Source: DASZCR01 sp035942915 | GTDB lineage: Bacteria > Acidobacteriota > Blastocatellia > Pyrinomonadales > Pyrinomonadaceae | Length of the DNA stretch: 29,340 nt | Assembly (NCBI GenBank): GCA_035942915.1 | Contig: DASZCR010000335.1 | Location: 1-29,340, forward strand | Direction: 5' to 3' | Part shown: in pieces, positions 1 to 6,383 of the stretch | Layout: every line of letters begins with the position of its first letter | How positions within the stretch are numbered: position 1 is the first letter of the stretch | Notes under the pieces: generated by a model | What the model saw: only the letters and a program-made list of their open reading frames with translations | The model's database searches: none | Told to the model about the DNA's origin: nothing | Made by a program: the position numbers and the translations under genes

Positions 1-38
1 GCTCTCATCCGCTTCGCTGCTTCTCCGGCTGTCGCAGG

Positions 39-737
39 CTAACCGACGACAGACATCTTCGCGCCGCACTCCGGGCAGAACTTCGGCGTCCCTTCGGGCT
101 GATGGCCGCAGCCTGTGCAGGTCGCCTTCGGCGGCGTGGTCGGCGTGCCGCACTCCGGGCAGAACTTAGCCTTGCCGACATCCGCGTGGCAGGCCGAGCA
201 CTTCGGCGCGGCGGCCTGTTGCTGCTCGCCGCGTGAAGGAGCCTTGAGGGTCGCGCCCGCGCTCATGTCTATCTGCGAGACGTAGTCTGTGGCGCGCGCC
301 TTCTCGCTCAGTTGCTCGCGCGCGGCGTCGGCCTTGGCGTGCGCGTGCGACGAGGCGAGCTCTTCGTTGTAGTCCGGCGCGCAGCCTTCGCACTGACCGG
401 CCTGCGCGTTCCAGCAGACCTCCGGGCAGACCCAACGCCCGCAACGCGAGCACTGATGAAAGTGCTCTTTGCCTTCCTCGACGGCCTTTTGCAAAGCCGC
501 GTCGTGCGCCTTGCCGCCGACCGAACGCTGAATGTCGTAGGCCGAGTTACCGGCCGAACTCGCCCACCCGCCGAAGAAATCGCCGGCCGCGCGCAGCAGC
601 GAACCGGCCGTTCCGATGGTCGACGGCTGAAAGCGCGACATGTAACCGTTGCCGCACTTGTCGCAGTAGAACTTGAACTGATACCCGCGATCCGTCGAAA
701 GGTCTTCGTAGTTACTGACGAACTGAATCATAGCCAT
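39..737 (-). CDS. Multi-zinc-ribbon protein of unknown function
   Basis: This is a soluble protein of about 232 residues with no signal peptide or membrane segment. Its N-terminal part has a Cys pair (CDKC) followed by a Gly/Ala-rich stretch, then CSRC, CPEVC and CEGC, which fit a larger zinc-binding module. The C-terminus holds two short zinc ribbons, CSAC...CPEC and CTGC...CPECG, like the double zinc ribbons of many bacterial adaptor proteins. The frame stays open upstream to 890, but only because the neighbouring repeat has no stops in that direction, so I reject that extension. The ATG at 737 has GGAGGAG 10 nt upstream; a second ATG at 731 follows GAGG by 8 nt and is an alternative. No enzyme motif is visible, so the function is unknown; a metal-dependent protein- or nucleic-acid-binding role is only a guess. 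Confidence 0.8.
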   Translation of the reverse strand: MAMIQFVSNYEDLSTDRGYQFKFYCDKCGNGYMSRFQPSTIGTAGSLLRAAGDFFGGWASSAGNSAYDIQRSVGGKAHDAALQKAVEEGKEHFHQCSRCGRWVCPEVCWNAQAGQCEGCAPDYNEELASSHAHAKADAAREQLSEKARATDYVSQIDMSAGATLKAPSRGEQQQAAAPKCSACHADVGKAKFCPECGTPTTPPKATCTGCGHQPEGTPKFCPECGAKMSVVG

Positions 738-763
738 ATCCTCGAAACTCCTCCTCCGAGGCC

Positions 764-929
764 AATGGTAAATGCTCGATGGTAAATAGTAAATAGTGAT
801 AGGTGATGGGTGATAGGTGATAAGAAGGAAGTGATGGGTGATAAGTGATAGGTGATGGGAGAAATCCTGTCTTCTTCCATCACCTATCACCTATCACCTA
901 TCACGCTCTTCCTATCACTTATCACTTAT
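764..929. repeat. Heptamer-arm palindromic element, copy A
   Basis: The left arm is 14 consecutive 7-bp units in one register from 764 to 861. It begins with AATGGTA/AATAGTA-type units and grades into ATAGGTG/ATGGGTG units. The right arm (879-927) is mostly ATCACCT/ATCACTT units, the reverse complement. The core at 854-881 is 28 nt, close to the 25-nt cores of the other copies but with three extra bases. The copy lies between the zinc-ribbon start and the mazG stop (both minus strand), and the mazG TAA falls inside its right arm. The inverted arms could form a long imperfect hairpin in RNA or single-stranded DNA. Confidence 0.9.
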
Positions 930-1771
930 TCCGTCTCTTTGGCCTCTTGCCAGAGTTGCTCCATCTCGTCGAGGGTGGCGGCGTCGGGCGTGCGGCCTTG
1001 TGCGCGGAGTCGGCGTTCGATGTGGCGGAAGCGGCGGCGGAATTTGCGGTTCGTCAGTTTGAGCGCGGCTTCGGGTTCGACCTGTAGATGGCGCGCGATG
1101 TTGGAGACGGCAAAGAGGAGGTCGCCTATCTCCTCGCGGATGCGCGTTTCTGCGGATTCGTTCGAGACGGAGTCGCGCTCGCGCGCCTCTTCGCGGTCGC
1201 GAATGGCGCTACGCAGTTCGTCTATCTCTTCGTGCAGTTTGTCGAAGATGTCTTCGAGGCGCTGCCAGTCGAAGCCGACGCGCGCCGCCTTCGTCGAGAG
1301 TTGGTGCGCCTCCATCAGCGCGGGCGCTTTGGCCGAGACGCCGTCGAGCAGCGAAGCGTCTTCGTCCGTCTCCTGCAACTTACCGGCGGCGCGTTTCTCT
1401 TCGGCCTTCATCGCCTCCCAGTTGCGCAGCAGTTCGTCGTTGTCGCGCACGGTGGCGTCGCCGAAGACGTGCGGATGGCGGCGCACCATCTTCGAGTGGA
1501 TGGCTTCGGTCACGTCTGCGATGGTGAACTCGCCGCGCTCGCGCGCGACCTGCGCGTAGAAGACTATCTGGAAGAGCAGGTCGCCCAACTCGTCGCGCAA
1601 CTCTTCGGGCTTTCCCTCGCGCGCTTCTTCGACCGCCTCAAAGGCTTCATACGCCTCTTCGAGCAGCATCGGCGCAAGCGACGCATAGGTCTGCTCGCGG
1701 TCCCAGGGGCAACCTTCGGGCGAGCGCAGTCGCGCCATCAGCGCGACGAGGTCATCAAAAGTGGCTGGCAT
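926..1771 (-). CDS. mazG: Nucleoside triphosphate pyrophosphohydrolase MazG
   Basis: MazG hydrolyses nucleoside triphosphates to monophosphates and pyrophosphate, cleaning the pool of aberrant nucleotides. This protein has 281 residues, the normal length of the two-domain form. The N-terminal domain starts with the family signature (LMARLRSPEGCPWDREQT) and carries the metal-binding acidic helices LLEEAYEAFEAVEE and ELRDELGDLLFQ. The C-terminal domain repeats the pattern with HEEIDELRSAI and REEIGDLLFAVSNIARHL. The start at 1771 is fixed by the conserved MPATFDDLVALM opening, yet no Shine-Dalgarno sequence precedes it: only 6 bp separate the ATG from an AGTCTAA-type heptamer array. The stop codon TAA lies inside repeat copy A. 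It diverges from the DUF1844 gene. Confidence 0.95.
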   Translation of the reverse strand: MPATFDDLVALMARLRSPEGCPWDREQTYASLAPMLLEEAYEAFEAVEEAREGKPEELRDELGDLLFQIVFYAQVARERGEFTIADVTEAIHSKMVRRHPHVFGDATVRDNDELLRNWEAMKAEEKRAAGKLQETDEDASLLDGVSAKAPALMEAHQLSTKAARVGFDWQRLEDIFDKLHEEIDELRSAIRDREEARERDSVSNESAETRIREEIGDLLFAVSNIARHLQVEPEAALKLTNRKFRRRFRHIERRLRAQGRTPDAATLDEMEQLWQEAKETE

Positions 1772-1777
1772 GAAAAT

Positions 1778-1812
1778 AGTCTAAAGTCTCAAGTCTAAAG
1801 TCTCAAGTCTGA
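1778..1812. repeat. Single-armed heptamer array (AGTCTAA/AGTCTCA)
   Basis: Five perfectly phased 7-bp units alternate AGTCTAA and AGTCTCA and end with AGTCTGA, giving a 14-bp higher-order period. No inverted arm or core accompanies it. It sits 6 bp upstream of the mazG start, where the ribosome-binding site should be. The rest of the mazG/DUF1844 divergent gap (1813-1923) holds only a small perfect hairpin with 7-bp arms at 1839-1845 and 1854-1860 (loop 8 nt). I see no convincing promoter there. Confidence 0.85.
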
Positions 1813-1923
1813 AGACAGACAGGCGTGCTCGGTGTCGAGCGCCGTTTCTTGCGACGGCGCGGAGGCAGGTGCTACCATCCATCTTAAAGCAAGCACACGA
1901 TTCCAGACTGTTAGAGTGAAGAG

Positions 1924-2523
1924 ATGAGCGAAGAGAAACCCACTTTCAAAGTCACAGACCGACGCCTCTTTAACGCCGACGGCACGCCGCGCGAGGGCGC
2001 GCGCGAGGAGATGGAGAGCGCCGCTGCTGCCGCGACGCCGACCACTGCGCAGACGCCGACGGACGAAGCGCACGCCGACGCCGCCAGCCCGACGCCTGAG
2101 ACTTTCCGGCAGGGCGGCGCGGAGGGTGATGAGATGGCTGCTGAGGGAGCGTCTGCGTCGGCGCGCGAGGCGGATGCGGGCGCGGCGCGTTCGGCGGCGG
2201 ACGACGACGACCCGCAGGATTTTCTGATGGTCGTCGAGTTCATCGGCTCGTTTGCCGCCGAGGCGCTCGGCATGAGCGCGCATCCGGTGGCGAGCGCGAC
2301 GCCGCAGGTCAACCTGCCGCTCGCCAAGCAGTGCATCGACATGCTCGGCACGCTGCAAAAGAAGACGCGCGGCAACCTCAACGCCGAGGAGAAACAGTTC
2401 TTCGACCTCATCCTCTCGCAACTGCGCATGCAATACGTCTCGCTGTCGAGCGCGCGTCCCGGCGGCGGCGCGGGACGCAACCCGCGCGGCTTCACCGGCA
2501 ACGACATCACCGGCGGCCGCTAG
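1924..2523 (+). CDS. DUF1844 domain-containing protein
   Basis: The protein has 199 residues. The first 90 or so are low-complexity, rich in Ala, Glu, Asp and Thr and probably disordered. The C-terminal half matches what I know of DUF1844: DFLMVVEFIGSFAAEALG, then VNLPLAKQCIDMLGTLQKKT and LNAEEKQFFDLILSQLRMQY, all predicted helices. The family is small, helical, widespread in Acidobacteriota and Deltaproteobacteria, and has no established function. There is no signal peptide. The start is the ATG at 1924, preceded closely by GTGAAGAG, a weak purine-rich site. The gene is divergent from mazG and is followed 7 bp after its stop by repeat copy B, which separates it from the metallo-hydrolase gene. 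Confidence 0.85.
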   Translation: MSEEKPTFKVTDRRLFNADGTPREGAREEMESAAAAATPTTAQTPTDEAHADAASPTPETFRQGGAEGDEMAAEGASASAREADAGAARSAADDDDPQDFLMVVEFIGSFAAEALGMSAHPVASATPQVNLPLAKQCIDMLGTLQKKTRGNLNAEEKQFFDLILSQLRMQYVSLSSARPGGGAGRNPRGFTGNDITGGR

Positions 2524-2530
2524 CTGAGAG

Positions 2531-2641
2531 GTGATAGGTGAGGGGTGATAAGTGATAGGTGATAGGTGATAGGTGATAAGAGAAAGCCTGTTTCTTATCC
2601 TATCACCCATCACCCATCACCCATCACCCATCACTTATCAC
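2531..2641. repeat. Heptamer-arm palindromic element, copy B
   Basis: This is the cleanest copy. The left arm (2531-2579) has seven units, mostly GTGATAG with one GTGAGGG and two GTGATAA. The 25-nt core (2575-2599) starts GATAAGAGAAAG and ends GTTTCTTATC. The right arm (2600-2641) has six units, mainly CCATCAC with CTATCAC and TTATCAC at the ends. Arms are inverted relative to each other. The element fills almost the whole gap between the DUF1844 stop (2523) and the metallo-hydrolase start (2652), leaving 10 nt before the ATG and no visible ribosome-binding site. Confidence 0.92.
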
Positions 2642-2651
2642 TGACTAGTCG

Positions 2652-3419
2652 ATGAAATTCACGCTGCTCGGTACAGGAACTTCGACGGGCGTGCCGTCCA
2701 TCGGTTGCGAGTGCGAGACGTGCCGCTCGGACGACCCGCGCGACAAGCGTTTGAGAGTCTCCGTCCTCGTCGAACACGGGGGCGAGACCGTCCTCGTCGA
2801 TACCTCGGCAGACTTCCGCCAGCAGGCGTTGCGCGTCGGCCTCAAGCACCTCGACGCCGTCCTGATTACGCACTGCCACGCCGACCACATCTTCGGACTC
2901 GACGACATCCGCCCGCTCAACTTTCGACACGGCGCGCTCGGCGTCTACGCCAATGAACGCGCGTGGCGCGACATCCGGCGCATCTTTCAGTACGTCTTCG
3001 AGCCGTCGCACTTCGGCGGCGGTCTCCCGCAAGTCGTCGCGCACACGGTCGTCCACAACGCGCCATTCAGTCTGGGGCGCGACCTCCGCGTGACACCGCT
3101 CGAAGTCATTCACGGTCGTCTGCCCGTCGTCGCCTATCGCTTCAACGACTTCGCCTACGTGACAGACCTGAGCGAGATTCCGCCTGAGACGTTGGATGGC
3201 CTGCGCGACCTCGACCTGCTCGTGCTCGACTGTCTGCGGCTGCGCGCGCATCCGACGCATCTGTCGCTCGAACGCTCGCTCGCCTACGTCGAAGAACTGC
3301 GCCCGCGCCGCGCCGTCTTCACGCACATCGCGCACGACATCAAACACGCGCGCGACTCGCGCCTGCTGCCCCCCGGCGTCGAGTTCGGCTACGACGGAAT
3401 GGAAATCGGTGATAGGTGA
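2652..3419 (+). CDS. MBL-fold metallo-hydrolase, PhnP-like
   Basis: A 255-residue cytoplasmic metallo-beta-lactamase-fold hydrolase. The N-terminus (MKFTLLGTGTSTGVPSIGC) and the nearby CECETC cluster resemble the structural zinc site of PhnP, the 5-phosphoribosyl 1,2-cyclic phosphate phosphodiesterase. The catalytic dimetal motif HCHADH is at about residues 75-80 (ITHCHADHIFGLDD). Later come the bridging Asp region (YVTDLSEIP) and a C-terminal His (FTHIAHDIKHA). PhnP-like activity is inferred from fold; without phn genes nearby the true substrate could be another cyclic nucleotide or phosphodiester. The start is set by the conserved opening but lacks a Shine-Dalgarno sequence. The last three residues (GDR) and the TGA stop are read from repeat copy C, so the original C-terminus has probably been replaced. 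Confidence 0.9.
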   Translation: MKFTLLGTGTSTGVPSIGCECETCRSDDPRDKRLRVSVLVEHGGETVLVDTSADFRQQALRVGLKHLDAVLITHCHADHIFGLDDIRPLNFRHGALGVYANERAWRDIRRIFQYVFEPSHFGGGLPQVVAHTVVHNAPFSLGRDLRVTPLEVIHGRLPVVAYRFNDFAYVTDLSEIPPETLDGLRDLDLLVLDCLRLRAHPTHLSLERSLAYVEELRPRRAVFTHIAHDIKHARDSRLLPPGVEFGYDGMEIGDR

Positions 3420-3510
3420 TGGGTGATAGGTGATAGGATAAGAAACAGGCTTTCTCTTATCACCTATCATCCATCACCTATCACCTATCACCCATCACCT
3501 ATCACTTGTC
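3409..3510. repeat. Heptamer-arm palindromic element, copy C
   Basis: The left arm (3409-3436) has four GTGATAG/GTGATGG units, the core is at 3437-3461, and the right arm (3462-3510) has seven units of the ACCTATC/ACCCATC type. The core is the exact reverse complement of the copy B core over all 25 nt. The second left-arm unit supplies the TGA stop (3417-3419) of the metallo-hydrolase. The right arm ends 18 nt before the ribF start. Confidence 0.92.
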
Positions 3511-3528
3511 GCTTGTGACCGCCTGCTT

Positions 3529-4482
3529 ATGCGTCTTTTTCACGGAACTGATAACGCGGAGATTGCGCGGCCGACGGTGTTGACGCTCGGCGTCTTCGAC
3601 GGTCTGCATCTCGGCCACCAGTTGATTGTGCGGACGGTCGTCGAGCGCGCGCGTGCGTTGGAGGCCGTTCCAACCGTGATTACCTTCGACCCGCACCCGC
3701 GCGCCGTCCTGCATCCTGAATCCGCGCCGCCGCTTCTGCAAACCTTCGACCAGAAGATTGAGGCGCTCGGCGTGCTCGGCGTCGAGCAGACCATCGTCGT
3801 GCGTTTCACGCACGAGTTTGCACGTCTCGGCGCGGAAGACTTTCTGCGCGACGTGGTGCGCGAACGCCTGCACGCCAGAGAGGTCTATCTGGGGCGCGGC
3901 TTCGCCTTCGGCCGCAACCGCGAGGGCAACATCGACCTGTTGCGCGAGGCGAGCGGCCGTCTCGGCTTTCACGCAGAGGAAGTGCCGGAGGTGCGTCTGC
4001 GCGGCCAGCGCATCAGTTCGAGCCGGATTCGCGGGCTGCTCTCAGGCGGTTGGGTCAATCTCGCGCGGCGCATGTTGGGGCGGCCTTACGGCGTCGAAGG
4101 AAGGGTCGTGCGCGGGTTCGAGCGCGGGCGCACGCTCGGTTTTCCGACGGCCAACTTGCAACCGCGCAATCGCGTCATACCGCGTCGCGGAGTTTACGTC
4201 ACGGCCACGCTCGTCGAAGGCGTCTGGCGGCGCAGCGTGACCAACGTCGGCACACGCCCGACCTTCGACGGCGACACGGAGACCTCCGTCGAGACTTACG
4301 TGATGAACTGGCAAGGCGACCTCTACGGCGATGTCGTGCGCGTCCGTTTTCTCAGGCGACTGCGCGACGAGCAGAAGTTCGCGTCGGTCGAGGAGTTGCA
4401 GCGGCAAATCGCGCGCGACACGGCCTCAGCCACGCGCTACTTCGAGCGCGCAGGCGTGCGCCGCTCGCTCGCCATCGTTTAA
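3529..4482 (+). CDS. ribF: Bifunctional riboflavin kinase/FAD synthetase
   Basis: RibF converts riboflavin to FMN and then FMN to FAD. The 317-residue length is typical. The N-terminal adenylyltransferase domain shows LGVFDGLHLGHQ, TFDPHPRAVL and the ISSSRIRGLL segment near residue 165. The C-terminal flavokinase domain begins with GRPYGVEGRVVRGFERGR and contains the signature GFPTANL, then NVGTRPTFDGD and ETYVMNW. All expected catalytic segments are present, so I judge it functional. The ATG at 3529 is the first sensible start, and it lacks a Shine-Dalgarno sequence: the 18 nt between it and repeat copy C contain no purine-rich site. A 142-nt gap follows before the UbiB-like gene, with no clear terminator. 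Confidence 0.95.
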   Translation: MRLFHGTDNAEIARPTVLTLGVFDGLHLGHQLIVRTVVERARALEAVPTVITFDPHPRAVLHPESAPPLLQTFDQKIEALGVLGVEQTIVVRFTHEFARLGAEDFLRDVVRERLHAREVYLGRGFAFGRNREGNIDLLREASGRLGFHAEEVPEVRLRGQRISSSRIRGLLSGGWVNLARRMLGRPYGVEGRVVRGFERGRTLGFPTANLQPRNRVIPRRGVYVTATLVEGVWRRSVTNVGTRPTFDGDTETSVETYVMNWQGDLYGDVVRVRFLRRLRDEQKFASVEELQRQIARDTASATRYFERAGVRRSLAIV

Positions 4483-4624
4483 ATGGAATCTAAAACAGGC
4501 GCTCCGACGTTCTTTATAACAGTGCGCGCAGAGAGAGAGACACTGTGTGTGCGGCGCGGCGGACACCGAGCGTTGACAGGGTTCGCACAGGATTGCGACA
4601 AGTTTTATCTAGAATTTTAAGGTC

Positions 4625-6358
4625 ATGGCGGCTACCGAACGCAAACAGTTAACCGAACCGTCCGCACCCTCGCGCACGCCGCTCGCGCTCGCCCCCGCGC
4701 GACGCGCCGGGAGCAGTCCTGTCAAACAGGTCGAGCCGGAAGACGACGCGGCAGCGGCGGCGGCAGCGCAGGAGAGTGCCGAGACACGGGCACAGGGCTG
4801 GCGCGGTTGGCTGCGCACCTTGCAGATTATCCGCGTGCTCGGCACGCTGGCGCTCTATCTGTTTCTCGACAACTACGAGGCGCGCTATAAGTTCATGCGC
4901 CGGATGGCGGCGCGTCTGCGCGAGCAGGCACGTGTGCGCGGTCGCATCGCGCTCTTTCAGGAATGGTCGAGAGACGTTGACCGGCGCGCGCTCGACCGCC
5001 TCGTCCGCCTCGTCCGCTTCTACGTCTATCGCGGCCGCGACGACTCTGCGCGCAAGGAGGCGCGCCTTGAGAAACAGGCCGAGTGGCTCAAGACGCACCT
5101 CGTCCGTCTGGGGCCTACCTTCATCAAAATCGGGCAGTCGCTCGGCACGCGCGCAGACCTCCTGCCGCTCGCCTACGTCAAGCAACTTTCCACGCTGCAA
5201 GACCAGGTGCCGGCCTTCTCCAACGCGGAAGCCTTCGCGCGCATCGAGTCGGAGTTGGGGCGCGCGCTGGCAGAGGCTTATGCGGAGATTGACGCCGAGC
5301 CGGTGGCCGCCGCCTCGCTCGGTCAGGTCTATCGCGCGCGCCTGCATACGGGCGAAGAGGTCGCCGTCAAAGTTCAGCGCCCGCACCTGCGCGAAACCGT
5401 CGGCTTCGACATCGCCGTGCTGCGCCGCATCACGCGCTTTCTCGCGCGCTACCCGCAGTTCAACGAGAACGCCGACTGGGACGGCATGCTCGCCGAGTTT
5501 CACCAGACCATCTTCGAGGAGATGGACTACGCGCAGGAGGCGCGCAACGCCGACCGCTTCCGCCGCAACTTCCGCGAGTGGCGCGCCGTCCACGTTCCCG
5601 TCATCTATTGGTCGCACACGACGCGCCGCGTCCTCACCATGCAGTTCATTCGCGGGACGAAGGTGACGGACATCGAAGGCTTGCGCGCGCATCGCATCTC
5701 GCCCGTCAAGGTCAACCGGCTGCTCATCCGCGCCTATCTCAAGCAGTTGCTCGAAGACGGCTTTTTCCACGCCGACCCGCACCCCGGCAACCTGCTCGTG
5801 ATGGACAACGGCCAGCTCGCCTTCTTCGACTTCGGCATGACGGGCAAGATTACGCCCGCCTTGCAATCGAAGATGATTGACGCCTTCTTCCACGTCGTCT
5901 CGAAGGACGTGCAGGGCTTGGCGCAGGACTTAATCGACCTCGACTTTCTCAAGCCGGGCGTTGACCCCGGACAGGTGCGACCCGTCGTCGAGAGCCTCTT
6001 TCAGCACTACCTGAATCTGAAACTCGGCGAAATCAACTTCAGAGAGTTGACCTACGACTTGGCCGACGTGATGTATGAATACCCGTTCCGTCTGCCGTCG
6101 AATTTCACCTACGTCATGCGCGCGTTGATGACGCTCGAAGGCATCGGCATCATCACCGACCCCGAATTTAGTTTCTTCGACACTGCCAAACCCTACGCCA
6201 GAGAGTTCATGCTCCGACGCGAGGGCAAGCAGTTTCGTAAACTCGTCGTCGATAAACTGACCGGGCGCGACCGGGGCGAAGACGGGCGCATCGAGTGGGG
6301 CAAGATGTGGAAGCTGGCGAAGATGGCGGCGAGGATGTATCTCGACAACAAGAAGTGA
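4625..6358 (+). CDS. ABC1/UbiB family atypical kinase-like protein
   Basis: A 577-residue member of the ABC1/UbiB/COQ8 family, atypical kinase-like ATPases generally needed for quinone biosynthesis. The first 70 residues are low-complexity (poly-Ala, Glu/Asp-rich) and precede a hydrophobic stretch (LQIIRVLGTLALYLFL). The family KxGQ motif is K168-Gln171 (FIKIGQSLGTR). The Ala-rich loop AAASLGQVY replaces a normal Gly-rich loop, as is characteristic. EEMDYAQEARN, the catalytic ADPHPGN (Asp384, Asn389) and DFG (Asp402) are intact. The ATG at 4625 follows AAGG by only 2 nt, an unusually tight spacing, so the exact start is less sure. It lies 25 nt upstream of the peroxiredoxin gene, probably in one transcript. 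No other ubiquinone or menaquinone gene is in view. Confidence 0.92.
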   Translation: MAATERKQLTEPSAPSRTPLALAPARRAGSSPVKQVEPEDDAAAAAAAQESAETRAQGWRGWLRTLQIIRVLGTLALYLFLDNYEARYKFMRRMAARLREQARVRGRIALFQEWSRDVDRRALDRLVRLVRFYVYRGRDDSARKEARLEKQAEWLKTHLVRLGPTFIKIGQSLGTRADLLPLAYVKQLSTLQDQVPAFSNAEAFARIESELGRALAEAYAEIDAEPVAAASLGQVYRARLHTGEEVAVKVQRPHLRETVGFDIAVLRRITRFLARYPQFNENADWDGMLAEFHQTIFEEMDYAQEARNADRFRRNFREWRAVHVPVIYWSHTTRRVLTMQFIRGTKVTDIEGLRAHRISPVKVNRLLIRAYLKQLLEDGFFHADPHPGNLLVMDNGQLAFFDFGMTGKITPALQSKMIDAFFHVVSKDVQGLAQDLIDLDFLKPGVDPGQVRPVVESLFQHYLNLKLGEINFRELTYDLADVMYEYPFRLPSNFTYVMRALMTLEGIGIITDPEFSFFDTAKPYAREFMLRREGKQFRKLVVDKLTGRDRGEDGRIEWGKMWKLAKMAARMYLDNKK

Positions 6359-6383
6359 ACATGACAAGGAGGAAGAACCTTTG

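Noticed and set aside
738..890. N-terminal extension of the zinc-ribbon protein through repeat copy A
   Set aside because: The frame is open only because CTATCAC-type arrays have no stops in that direction. The translated His/Tyr/Ile/Ser-rich sequence is repeat, and a good ribosome-binding site precedes 737.
764..929. CRISPR array
   Set aside because: Units are 7 bp with no unique spacers, arranged as inverted arms, and there are no cas genes.
1839..1860. Small hairpin between mazG and the DUF1844 gene as a terminator
   Set aside because: It lies between divergent genes, has only 7 bp and no T-run; terminator function is not supported.
4573..4578. Perfect TTGACA as a -35 box for the UbiB-like gene
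   Set aside because: No acceptable -10 box lies 16-18 bp downstream; the nearest AT-rich candidate (TATCTA at 4606) is 27 bp away.
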